Shown here: positions 33,303 to 44,971 of the stretch, in pieces
Position numbering within the stretch: position 1 is the stretch's first letter
How the letters are laid out: the number at the start of each line of letters is the position of its first letter
Assembly: GCA_019918135.1 (NCBI GenBank)
Contig: WBZZ01001172.1
Location: forward strand, 1 to 64,000
DNA: 64,000 nucleotides
Source: Paulinella micropora
Lineage: Eukaryota > Cercozoa > Imbricatea > Euglyphida > Paulinellidae
Direction of reading: 5' to 3'
The notes under the pieces: model-generated
What the model saw: only the letters and a program-made list of their open reading frames with translations
Databases searched by the model: none
What the model was told of the DNA's origin: nothing
Position numbers and translations under genes: made by a program

Positions 33303-36300
33303 AGTACTCCACAAGTACCACAATCGCTACGTCTACCACTTACGGTACTAGTATTACTGCCACCACTTTAATGTACAGGGGCTGCTCTAGTCACTACCGC
33401 CACAACTAGTGAAGCAAAACAAGATGGACGCGTCCGAGACATGCAAGTGGCAACACAATTATTCTAAACTGCGTTTCGTCATTGTTAGGAGCTATACGAT
33501 AAGAGTACAGTCATCGTTCGAAAGAAGGGATTGAAGTCATCGTTCGAAAGATGGGACTAAGCTTTCAAAAGACTTTTCATTGTTGTCGTATCTAAAGCAT
33601 AGACCGAGAACATGGAGTTTCAAAATGTTTTCACGTGTCAGAATGCCAATATTAGGGGTGCAGCATATTTGATGATACCTGGTGGCAAAAAGGCAGCCAA
33701 GTATAGAATGATCATTTTTATGTTGCTGCGAAAGCGATCGCCGTCCAAAAGGGCTGAACTAGAGAACGCAAAGTATTTAAACGTGAATAGGAATATGTCA
33801 AAAAATTCAAATGAAAATCAACCTAGGTGACCATAGAAATTTGAAATTTCAAATGAAGGAAAGAGGGAAGGGGAAGAGGAAGGAATGGAAGGAAGAGGAA
33901 GGAAAGGAAGGAAGGAAGAGGAAGGAAGGAAGGAAGGAAAGACAGTAAAGAAGGAGGAAGGAAACGAGGACAGGAAGAGGACACAGATGAGGGAAGGCAG
34001 GAATGTAAGGGCAAGAGAACGGAAGGAAGACAAGGACATATATGAAAAAGGGGCAAATTCATGAAAAAAGAAAGGTAGGAAGGAAGCAACGAAGGAAGGA
34101 AAGGAAGGAAGGAAGGAAAGGAAGGAAGGAAGGAAGGAAGGAAGGAAGGAAGGAAGCAAGGAAGGAAGGAGGAAGGGCAAGGATGACAGGTAGATGACAC
34201 AGATGCAGGAAGGCAGTGAGGTAAGGGCAAAAGAAAAGCAGGAAGAAAAGGAAAACGTTCAAACACCCAATGGCAAGACAGATGGCAAACAGGCACAGTA
34301 AGTAAGGCAGAGGGCAGACATGGAGCAGTCGATTTTCATTGAAGATCCAAGGCAGGCCAACACTTCATCACACACACGATGTTTCACGTCGTAGACACAT
34401 TCTCTCCAACGTTCTACTAAGCCTCACTACTGGAGCGTTCTTCAGTTTCGAGGGGGCATCCTGTGATCAAAATCACATGATTATCGGAGTTTATGCATTT
34501 GCGGTTTCTTTTCTCGACTGGGCAACCAGTACTGTAAAAACCTTGGAATCGAGATAGGAGTAAGCCTGAATGTTGCTTTTACTTGTGCACCCATCTATAC
34601 AATTGTGTATTTAGGAAGTCTGGCTTGGAACCCCGCGCGCAGCCGACAATATCTAGCGCTGTACTAATTAACGTAAGAGGATTGTAATTTTTCTTAATAC
34701 TTTCGAATTCAAATCAATATCAATAAATAAATCTTTCAAAACCATGGGTGCTAAACGACGGGGCCGCGATGGGAAATTTTCTAGTTAGTCACTCCTTGAT
34801 TTCTGAGACAAAACATGGGGAATTTTCTAGTTAAGTCACTCACTCCTTGTTTTAGACAAACAGGACGATTGTGTTTGCACGTGGTTTCCGCAGCAACAAG
34901 GGCACACCTACAACCAAAATTTGCCGTATTCAACGGACTTTTGTACTAGGATCATCGGCCCACTTTTCTCTCTTTGGTATCGTTTCAAAGAAAAATTGGC
35001 GCAATCTGCGGCCCCTCGTGGTTTTTTTGCAACACAGAATTGACATACACGCTGCGTGGGCGGAAAAGGAGCATTTTGATCGACGTCGTGGGATTCACAG
35101 CTGAAAGCGCATCAACTCGGGTGAGCTCAGTAGTAGAACTAGTAGAACAGTAGAAGCTGGATTTGCTCCTCAAAAAGCCAAGATTCGCAAGGAAACGAAT
35201 TCCGAATCCCTTTTATAATTATCAACGTTAAATTAAATTAAACGTTAACTGGCTGCCAGAGCTTGCCAGCCGCCTGCAGCTGGGAGATGTGCTATCATTA
35301 TGCAGTTTACGTTCGAGAGGCAAGGCAGATTAGGCAAGAAAGCACTTAGCTTGATCGAATTCTGCGTTGCAATTGGCAAACGCGTCAATGCGTCGCTCGA
35401 CATCACAGATTCAATTCAATCTGTGAGCTCGAGGGTGACACTATAGTGTGAGAACAATACGAGAGATCTCCCTATAGCTAACGATTCAGCGATGTAATGC
35501 GCACATCCTTAACTGCGCAGTGCGAATGGCAAGACATACAAGGTTTACGTCGAATTCAAGAGCTGCGCGCGCATGCGCATCGAGGCAGGCAGCCCCCCTC
35601 CTGCTGTGCCTCAAACTGAGTTGAAGAATTAGCAGTGACCGGTGGCACGACACCAATACCAAACTAGGATATCTCTTTGTTTTATAGGATTTTTTATTTT
35701 TCGTTTAGTATAGGTCAGGTTCATGCACTTAGCTACCTGGAAGCCACTTCGATTCTCTTCGACACCAACAACGCGTACGATCAAGTCTCTCATCGCCACA
35801 TCGAGTTGCGCTCTCACAAGACAAAAAAAGACAAATGCAAACTCCCTGCTAACGTTCTTAAATGTCTTAGAGATCCTCTTATCACCGGCGAATCCTTCCC
35901 ACTACATATCTTCCAGAAAGGTAAGCATGCAACATCGAAGGAATAACCACCTCAACACTCTCAAGTGAGTTTTACTCATCGTACCGGCTTCACCCGCCAC
36001 AGCCCAGCGCTTTTCTCACTTGGCCCTCCATCGTCCCTAGACAAGCTACGCCACGACCAGAGTATCCCTGTAAGTCCTTGATCGTCTCTTTTTATGCATG
36101 CATGTCAACGATCATTTTCATCGAACCTGAACACCTCAGTGACTATATCGATTTGGTGCATTAACCTTGGTTCATCTAGGTTGTGTGATACATGGCCACC
36201 TAGCTTCCTAAGGCTCGACGTCAGCTCCCCGATATCATAGCATCGCTACTGTGCCTCAATTGTTTCAGTCCCGCGTCCGCATCCCGATATCCTGCACCTG

Positions 36301-36782
36301 CTGATCTCTGTCTACAATGCGCTACACATCAACACACTTCTTTTTCATCTTCCCCTGATGTTTAAAGAAACCTATCTTTCTCTTTTCTCCTTTTCCTTTT
36401 TTCTGATACAAGTCACTGACCAATCGTTAGTCACTCATTCTGTACGCAACTCTACTCAACCGTTAGGTCTGAGGGGGAGGGGAGGGGGGGGAGCTATCAG
36501 ACTGAGCACTTTAACGACCTGCCAAAATCACTACCGTTGATATTTTACTTTTTGATCGGCCCGTTAGATTCTCCGCCTCTGCACGACGTTTCAACTTCAC
36601 TAACTAGTTTTCGATTTCGTCTAGGAATGATTTCAAACGATTTAATCAAAGTTTTTACAACAATTAATATTTTTTCCCTCTACTGCCTTTTTTCCCCTAT
36701 TTCCCGAAAACAGCATGTTACTGTAAATTTTGTGGACACGCAGTCAAGAGAAAGGAAAATAATAATTACATCGCAATCCCTT
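33303..36782. other. 3.5 kb without a recognisable gene
   Basis: Mixed sequence with no homologous reading frame I can support. It contains a GGAA-type purine repeat (33,850-34,170), paired direct repeats such as GTCATCGTTCGAAAGA near 33,505-33,550 and GGGGAATTTTCTAGTTA near 34,770-34,840, and TC-rich sequence near 36,350. It may hold missing 5' exons of the giant gene, but none could be shown. Confidence 0.5.
33850..34170. repeat. GGAA/GGAAG purine microsatellite
   Basis: Degenerate AAGG repeats on the plus strand, interrupted at 33,960-34,070. Confidence 0.9.
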
Positions 36783-36824
36783 CACAGAGAAGCACTATTA
36801 TTATTATTATTACTATTATTATTA

Positions 36825-37000
36825 GTGAGTACATAGGCCATCGATCCCTTTCCATGGGCTGATTGGTATAAAGCTCCTAGAGTAATGTTCTATGCCGTCA
36901 CTTCCTTTATTCCACCGATTGGTGTGGAGACTTTCCTTATGGAATGGAGGAGTGGATGCACATGGCCTTTTGGCTCAGCAATTGGCAGACGATACATACA

Positions 37001-37001
<1 letters not shown>
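36825..37001 (+). mobile_element. element A copy A4
   Basis: Full-length element A (GAGTACATAGGCCATCGA...), preceded by a 14-bp remnant of a SINE 3' end (CAGAGAAGCACT at about 36,785) and (ATT)n. This copy and the one at 53,483 share GGAGTGGATGC in place of GGACTGGATGC. Confidence 0.85.
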
Positions 37002-37071
<70 letters not shown>

Positions 37072-37076
37072 TTGTG

Positions 37077-37112
<36 letters not shown>

Positions 37113-37116
37113 TTAT

Positions 37117-37384
37117 GGACACCGTGATAGCCCAGTGGTCAAGTTCTACCATCTGGGCCCTGTCGCCAGTTCGATTCCCGTCGGTGCCACCAGTATTTTC
37201 ATTGAACATACCGGTCTATTTCTGGACCAGTATTTTCATTGAACATACCGGCCCGTCTGGAAGTGTTGGAACTGCCCTTGCGGGGGTGTCATTAGAGCTT
37301 ATCGTCAATTCTTCGTACTCCCCTCACGGGTGAGACGATGGAGGCGCATGTGCAGAAATGCATCAGCCATTGACAGAGAAGCAC

Positions 37385-37385
<1 letters not shown>
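37117..37385 (+). mobile_element. tRNA-derived SINE copy 13
   Basis: Complete copy in plus orientation, two internal units, (ATT)n tail. Confidence 0.88.
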
Positions 37386-37432
<47 letters not shown>

Positions 37433-37448
37433 CGTTATTATTACTATT

Positions 37449-37620
37449 AGGGAGTACATAGGCCATCGGTCCCTTTCCATGGGCTGATTGGTATAAAGCT
37501 CCTAGAGTAATGTTCTATGCCGTCACTTCCTTTATTCCACCGATTGGTGTGGAGACTTTCCTTATGGAATGGAGGACTGGATGCACATGGCCTTTTGGCT
37601 CAGCAATTGGCAGGAGATAC
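37449..37620 (+). mobile_element. element A copy A5
   Basis: Counterpart of copy A2 in the inverted arm; same GGCAGGAGATACACT end. Confidence 0.85.
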
Positions 37621-37656
37621 ACTATTATTATTATTATTACTATTATTATTATTATT

Positions 37657-37842
37657 AGGGAGTACATAGGCCATCGGTCCCTTTCCATGGGCTGATTGGT
37701 ATAAAGCTCCTAGAGTAATGTTCTATGCCGTCACTTCCTTTATTCCACCGATTGGTGTGGAGACTTTCCTTATGGAATGGAGGACTGGATGCACATGGCC
37801 TTTTGGCTCAGCAATTGGCAGACGATACATACATACATACAT
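37657..37842 (+). mobile_element. element A copy A6
   Basis: Counterpart of copy A1 in the inverted arm; followed by (ATT)n(ACT)n and the 35-bp exon. Confidence 0.85.
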
Positions 37843-37868
37843 ATTATTATTATTATTATTATTATTAT

Positions 37869-37902
<34 letters not shown>

Positions 37903-37957
37903 GCGACTACTGCGACTACGATTACTTTTATATCATCATTTCTGCTACTACTTCTAG

Positions 37958-40900
37958 GCATCTGTGCCACGGTTGTCCTGCGCATTGAGCAGGTACATAC
38001 ATGACATACTTACATGACATAGGCACTTGACATACATGCATGACATACATACATGACATACATACATGACACACACAGACATGACACACACAGACATGAC
38101 ATAGTATTACATACATGACATACATACACACACAAATACATACATGACAATTTTACATACATGACATTAAAACGTGTATAGCTTGGGATGCACACATACA
38201 TGACATACATGCATAACATACATATAGAAACGCATACGTGCATACATACTTATTACATGACACGCATACATGACAAGTCATGACGTACACATATGACATA
38301 CTAAGCAACTTTTGCATACAAATTATTAATATGTCATTTCTGTACATGCATAAATGCACACGTACATGGCATACATACATGATATACATGCCATGCGCAC
38401 ATGACATACATGCGTGCCATTCATGCGTAACATTACATACATGACATTACATACATGACATTACATACATGACATTACATACATGACATTACATACATGA
38501 CATTACATACATGACATTACATACATGACATTACATACATGACAACTGCATACATGTATGACATACATACATGACAATTCCATACATACAGGATATGCAT
38601 ACATATATTAATACATAAATACATAATATTAATACTGTATACGTACAGGAACTCGCCCTGACGCGGGAGGCTTTTCTAGCAGAGCTAGAGCTCACAAACG
38701 AGGGAGAAGCCGCTCTTAAGAACGTGACTGTGAAGCTGCGGTTCGAGCGAGTCGGCTCAAGGGTGGACTACTCGCAGCTATTTGTGGTGGGGGATGTGCA
38801 GCAGACCGGCTTTACCAACGGCACCTTGGACCACGGCGCCACGTTAGCTGTCGAAAGTGTGGGGACGGGCCAATGGCTGCTTATGGCACTCAGCGAAGCG
38901 GCCCCAACCGGACCCGTCGTGTACGAGGTCTCGGGCACCTTGTCATATGTGTCGGACGGGGGCTACCTTGTCGTTCCGCTCTACCCGGCCACCATCATCG
39001 TGCAGCCGGATCCGCAGCTTTACGTCAAATACTTCTGGTCACGCCAGGTTTACTCCGACGATCCTTTCACTCCCGAAGTGGAGCCTGCCGTGCCGTTCTC
39101 TTTAGGGATCATGGTGAGCAACCTGGGCTATGGCACCGCGTGGAACATGCGCATCGCCTCGTCACAGCCCGAGATCATCGAGAACGAAAAGGGCCTACTG
39201 ATTTCTTTCAAGATCATTGAGAGTCAGAAAGGGATAAACGAAACAACGCCTTCCCTGAATGTGAACTTTGGCAATGTGCCTCCGAGATCCACAGCGGTGG
39301 CCCGCTGGCTGCTGACTGCTTCTCTGCAAGGCCAGTTCTCCGACTTCAAGGCCACCTTTCAGTACACCAGCCCGCTTGGGGACGACCGGCTTTCTGTCTT
39401 GGAGTCCTTGGATATCTACGAGCTCGACCGTGTAGTGCGGGTGACGGTTGACGCGCCCGAGGGGGACGATCTGCTGCCGGATTTTCTGACCAACGACTGG
39501 CCGGACTTGGCGGACCTGCCCGACCATCTCCATAGCTCCTTCAACAACACGGTGCATGAGGTTCTGGCTTTGGATGCAGGCTATGACATATCCTCACCTG
39601 TCTCCACGGCTTTTGGCTTCGATGTCATTGTCACGGTGACGGTCCCTGTCGAGGCCCCAACCTGGCTGTACCTGCGTGTCAACCGCGACCCTGCAGGCTG
39701 GGCCGTGATGGACATTCTCAGCGTAGAGCGGACGGACCAATCCCTGCTGCCTGCGGCAAATGCTTGGCGCACGGCGATCCGCGACAGACTAGACAGAGGC
39801 AAAGAGAAGGTGTGGCTAAACCTCTTGGATTACATCGCCACCCCATACAATCGGAGCACGCTTTTCTTTTTGGTTCACTACGGTAATCTGCCTGCCCCAA
39901 CCAACTTAACAATCGCGGGCGCCACGCCTGTTGCCCTGACTGTGCGGTGGACGGCCGCGCCAGGTGCCACCGCCTACAAAGTGACCATTCGCAAGCACAA
40001 CGAGACGGGGGAATGGCCGGTCATGGCAGGTCTGAACACTTTACAAGTTGTTATCACTGGGCTGGAACCGGCCACAAACTATTCGATCGCAGTCTACTCA
40101 GGCAGCGAGAGCGGAGCTTACGCCGCGATACCTGTCATCATCTTTGCAGCCACGCTGGATGCTAGCACATTCTGTGAATGCATTCCGGGCAGCGGGCCCT
40201 GTTGCGCCGCCAACTGCTACTTCATGCGCGCTGGCACGGTCTGCCGGCCTGCCGCCCACTCCTGCGATGCGGTCGAGGTCTGTTCAGGCAACACTCCTAA
40301 TTGTGGCGCGGATATGCTGCAGCCACAGGGCATCAGCTGCGATGACCTGCAGAATTGCACGCAAGGCGACGCATGTGACCAAGATGGCACCTGTCAAGCC
40401 CACTGGACCTGCAAGTGTTCGGGCGATGTCGAGTGTGACAGCAATCCGTTAGACTGCTTGGTCAGCGTATGCGTGAACGGGTCCTGCTCGCTGCCTGTGC
40501 CCACCGCACCCGGGAGCAGCTGCAGCAGCAACGATCGTTGCAAGCTGGGACATCAGAGCTGCGATGCTCTCGGTAACTGCCAAGGCGGCGTCCCGAGGAA
40601 TTGCTCCTACCTCTCCACGGCCTGCGCGGTCGGGCGCTGTGAGCCGACCACCGGACTGTGCGACCTAGTGCCAGCGGAGGCTGAGGTGGTCTGCCGAGTC
40701 GCGCTAGGCCCCTGCGACGTGCAGGAAGTGTGCGATGGGCTGAGCTTCAGCTGCCCGCCAGACGGCATCCCGGATCCCGACTGCTCCTCGAGCGTGTCTA
40801 GCACACCTACCCCGTCCAGCACAGCTACCCCGTCCTGCACACCTACCCCGTCCAGCAGCTCGCCTACCTCAAACGTGAGCGCTTCGGTTTCCTTCAACCC

Positions 40901-41453
40901 CGCACCAGTGTGTCCCAAGGACCACTGGCGGGATTTGGATCTGCCCCATCAGCCATGTACGCCCTGTGCCAAGTGCCCCGTCGTCGTGGCGCCCTGCACG
41001 TCCAGCTCCAACACCGTGTGCGGGGAAAATGGAGAAGGCTTGAAGGCTTTTTTTCAGCACCCGGGCAACATCGCGTGGGTGGCGGTGGTATCGGGACTGC
41101 TCGTGGTGCTGGCCGGGATTGTGGTGGCTTGTGTCTTGCGCAAAAGGTCTCACTCTTCGAACGATTCGAAACATCGAGACACTCTGCGCCCGATTACAAT
41201 GGAGGCGCCCAGTGGCAGTGGGCATTTGAACGTGGTGGTGAATGATTCTTTGCGGGGGTTGGCCCCGGAGCTGGGAGGGCTTGCTCATGTACATGACGAC
41301 GACCACCATCATGTCAAGAGCGAGGACTTTCATACGGAAAATCAAGAAAGCTTAGTAGAGGTAGAAACAGAAGGAAAAGAGTTCGTTGATGTGGTTGACG
41401 AGAGCTTACGTCTGCCTGAGGCCCACCGCCCATCTTTAATATCGATAGAGTAA
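37958..41453 (+). CDS. inverted copy of the giant gene's last two exons, intact C-terminus
   Basis: Exons 37,958-37,992 and 38,649-41,453 (stop TAA). The second exon encodes 934 residues: CARDB-like modules ([36 protein letters not shown]), a beta-rich region ending LLDYIATPYN, an Fn3 domain (NLTIAGATPVALTVRW, about 39,890-40,150), disintegrin-like cysteine repeats (40,170-40,790; CCAANCYFMRAGTVCR), a Ser/Thr/Pro stalk, a TNFR-like knot (CTPCAKCPVVVAPC), one transmembrane helix (about 41,065-41,135; VAVVSGLLVVLAGIVVACVL) and a charged tail of about 105 residues with DDDHHH. No upstream exon (none like exon 19) precedes it, so it is a 5'-truncated duplicate or part of another haplotype. It shows what the left copy should encode past the window edge. 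Confidence 0.85.
37993..38648 (+). repeat. intron of the inverted copy: ATACATGACAT microsatellite
   Basis: 656 bp, mirror image of 535-1,190 and equal in length. Confidence 0.88.
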
Positions 41454-42138
41454 GGCGCCCTTTCCTCGGATCTATTATCGTGATCACTGATGACATCCCA
41501 GTGGCAACATCTTCCAAACTTTGAACCCATTCTTCTCTATTGGTTATATTACCTGAGATATGAAAATGCTCATTCTTCCTTTTGCAAACTGCTTTCCTAA
41601 GCTTTCGAGACATGGCTTCAGACTTGTCTTAGGACTACTATTTAAAGGAAGCCTACGGTGAGATAAAAAGCTTTGTAGCGTCATTGGAAGAAATGGGAAC
41701 TTTATGTTTCGCCCCCTAGATTGCAGACATTAAGCTTGCAGACTGACCCGATTTCGAGCTCGTCTGTGCTGAAGATTTTCTCAGAAGATCGGACTATCTC
41801 GAGCGCATCGTTAGCAAGCTCTGGACAAAGGCTTTCAAGTAAGACGATTCTGCCGCTCGAGCACAATTTCATATTTATGTAATATGTACACAGCATTAAC
41901 GATTCTGCTAATAATTTACCAAAGACTTTATCGACGACATTCAAAAAACCAAAACCATCAAATTTTGATAAGGTCTATGACGATTCTGAAAGCGCCTTTG
42001 AAGCGGCTCAATTCAAAAACTTTTAAACGACTTGTGCCTGCTCAGCACTGTCGTACCTCAATTATTAATTTTATATATATATGTATATATATATAGAGAG
42101 AGGGGGGGGGGGGGGAGGGAGGGAGGGAGAGAGAGAGA

Positions 42139-42181
<43 letters not shown>

Positions 42182-42286
42182 GGAGCGAGAGAGAGAGAGA
42201 GACAAACATATATATATATATATATATATATAAGCTATATATATATATATAAGCTATATATATATATATATACATAAAATCTAATC
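41454..42286. other. 3' flank of the gene copy, with AT and GA microsatellites
   Basis: No gene seen. 42,065-42,275 is a compound (TA)n, G-tract, (GA)n, (TA)n microsatellite with a 24-bp TATAAGC repeat near 42,225-42,265. The transcript's 3' end should fall in the first few hundred bases, but no clear signal was identified. Confidence 0.5.
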
Positions 42287-42502
42287 TGTACTATCACCAA
42301 CGATAGCTCAATGGAAGAGTAAGTCGGTAATATAACTAAACACAGTCCTCAAAAAGAGAATGATGTCTCGTTATATCAGCTCAGTGACGCAAAGACAACA
42401 AGCCGCCAAAAGACCAGGATCAAATTGGCATTTCAGACGTGTCCGGCCAGACGAAATCTATAGATAAGTTTTTACCGGATAATTCGGGGGGTGATGTCCA
42501 CA
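42287..42502 (-). repeat. 3' LTR
   Basis: 216 bp, TGTACTAT...GTCCACA on the plus strand. I count 7 differences from the 5' LTR (about 97% identity), which means a fairly young insertion. Confidence 0.93.
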
Positions 42503-42522
42503 GTACCACCTCCCAGTTTTTA
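42503..42522 (-). other. polypurine tract next to the 3' LTR
   Basis: In element sense ACTGGGAGGTGGTAC lies directly before the LTR start TGTGGACATC, the expected place for plus-strand priming. Confidence 0.65.
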
Positions 42523-43811
42523 TGGCGGAACTTCGTTTCCGACATAATAATCTTTCACTTGAATTCTTTTCTGACTAAGATTCTTTTGAGTTATGTATGA
42601 AGATACATCAACCCACGAATTAGCAGTTATAAAACAACAATGATACTTGCCCCGGTACCAATCGTATATATACTCTAGCACATTCAGTATATATATTAAA
42701 ATCTTCCTCTTTCTTCTGTCGATATTGTAAGATATTTGTGCAGTATGTCCAAGTATAATGTTTTACTAGTGGTTGAGTAATAATGTAATGTCGCCATTTC
42801 CATATACATAAAATAACCGGTCGTCGGTTTCCATAAGTACATTTACTTGTTGTGAAGACATATCCTTGTATAAATCGGTATCGTTTAATATAGTGTCAGG
42901 TGATCAAGTCTGACGACTATATCCGAAGTTGGATTGAGTGCGCCCTAACCTTGCGATATGCCGATACAAGTAGAGATCGATGGAATCCGGTGTAGCAGTT
43001 CATGTTATTAATATATCAGTTTCTTTGATTAGACTGTAGAGTCTTTAATGAGATCATCATTCTGGTACTAATTCGGGTCGTATCCAGGAAACACCATCGC
43101 TCACTCAAATAGCGATTCCGTAACGATGCTGTTTCGTTGCCGTCTCGTCTATCTCTGCCGAAGCAAGAGAATAGAATGCCTATTTTTGTCAGCTGTGTCT
43201 TGTTAATGTTTATAAGAATGAATGCTATAGTAGCTTTAAGTAAGGTTATCGGGACGATATTGGATCAATGCTTTGTTCGCAATCGATCAGGTCCACAATA
43301 CTTCTAGAGAAAAAAAATACTTACCATAGACGCCGTTTACGCGCGCGGACTCCTTTACCTGGTGGAGGACCTCCAACCAAAGTTAAGTCTAAAGTAGACT
43401 GTTCGAGGACGTCCCAAATTTTGTGAGGGATTGCGCCTTGTGCCAAGTCAAAAGGAATGTCTAGCAACCCTCGTGGTAGTGCTTGTATGGTCCACGCGGT
43501 ATGATCTTTATCTGTAGGAGATATGGTATCATCCCATGTCTCAAATTTCTTGGCGTCTTTATATACTGGAAGATATTGTCTTACCTTAGGATCTTCTACT
43601 GGATCCAGACTCCTCCAGAAATGTAAGACTGGTTGAATGATTGTGCCGCAGTCGAAATTCGGTTCGATCGCGTAATGGCGTTTGTGAGGTACTCCATGAC
43701 TCTCATGAGATATAAATCTGAGAGCGTGTCATCTGCTACATGTTGGGCCGCAGGCCTCACCACGTAAAAAGCGTCTTTGGCCCATGAAATATGTCCAATC
43801 GCATCTCCTTC
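42523..43811 (-). other. 3' non-coding part of the LTR element
   Basis: About 1.3 kb, AT-rich, no long frame in either strand. It could be decayed sequence or a long 3' untranslated region. Confidence 0.5.
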
Positions 43812-44970
43812 TTACCAACTAGGGTGAACGAGAGTGTCATTGCCCGCGCGAGGGTCTTGATCTCCGTCATCGCTCCCCTCTTGATGGACTCCTTGCGAAC
43901 GTGCCGTCCTTATCGCCTTTCTCGGTCGGTCGTAGATAAGGTCATTTTGCGCTCTCCTTATTTGCGCCTCCGTGAACTTTCCTTCCGGCACGTTCGACTC
44001 CACCCTTTTGCGGGTCTGAGTCCCCGCCGCACTTTTGCGGTCGGTGGCCCGCTTGTTCTCCAGCTCAGCCTCCTCCTTCTCCGCAATTGGTGCCCTGTAG
44101 GCGTCCCGTTCCGAGATATCCTCCTGACGGATTGGTGGGACCTCTTTAAAGTCAGCCTCCATCCGTTTGAGTGCTTGATCAACGGACTCATCTTCAAGTA
44201 GGAAGGGATCATACTTAATCAGCCTTCGTACATTGACTATTTGAACTTTCCCTCTGCCCCTGATTTTATAATTCAAAGGCCCCATCTGTTCCATGATCTG
44301 GTATGGTTCTTTCCAGTGGATGAACAGCTTCGAGCTGACTCCCTGAGGAACCTGAGGATGGTACAGTAGTACAATGTCCCCGACCTGAAATCTGACTTGA
44401 TCCAGGTGTGCCTGCCTGACAATGTTGTTTTGGAATGTTCGAGTTCCGATCAGGCCAAAATTCGCCTTCAATGGTGTTTTGGATGTCTTGCATGGGATGC
44501 ATGCATTGACCTGTTCATCAATATTCTCCTTCATCTTCTTCCACCAGAATCGTCTCGAAATGAACATATGCGTTCTTTGTCGGCCCGGGTGCGCCAGTAG
44601 TGGGCAGTTATGAGCAGCGACAAAAATGATGTGTCTGAGTTTCTCAGGAACCCAGAGAGTCCATTTGTCTGGTTGTGATGCATAGCGCCCGTGTTGGCCT
44701 TTGTACCACAAGAGACTGTCTCTCCACCCCATCTCCTTCTGTGGCTCCTTAATCTACTTCGTCATTTTCAGCTCGTTCAGGTTCTTGTATAGCTGTATTA
44801 GCTCTTTGAACTCCGGATCGAGAGCCTGTTGCTGTCTCCATGCAGTGGGTGAGGCTATGTGGATAGTCCCATCCTCTAGCTGCACTCCTATGCTCTCAGT
44901 GTTTTCGTCTAACTCCTCCTTGTTCTCCTGCGGGGGTTCCGCATATGCTTCTTGCTTAATCTCTTCTTGT
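43812..44970 (-). pseudogene. integrase remnant: zinc finger joined to C-terminal domain, catalytic core absent
   Basis: The frame from 44,732 encodes an HHCC zinc-binding domain (H-x6-H ... C-x2-C in HNCPLLAH and CIPC) and, only about 25 residues later, the C-terminal GPY/F-like domain (FQVGDIVLLYHP, KLFIHWKEPYQI). The 150 or so residues with the DDE triad that normally lie between are missing without loss of frame. Upstream, 44,757-44,970 continues the polyprotein in the same frame (EDGTIHIASPTAWRQQQALD) but a TAG stop at about 44,754 and a frameshift near 44,980 separate it from RNase H. Without a catalytic core this protein could not integrate DNA. Confidence 0.85.
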
Positions 44971-44971
44971 T

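Noticed and set aside
33818..34296. Ser/Pro/Leu-rich minus-strand frames
   Set aside because: Products of the GGAA purine repeat.
35629..35968. Short frames in the 33-37 kb gap as genes
   Set aside because: Overlap each other on both strands, show no domain and no splice-phase fit with the adhesin gene.
42287..42502. tRNA-like gene inside the LTR (TAGCTCAATGG)
   Set aside because: An A-box-like string is present but no B box at proper distance gives a cloverleaf; the sequence is explained as an LTR.
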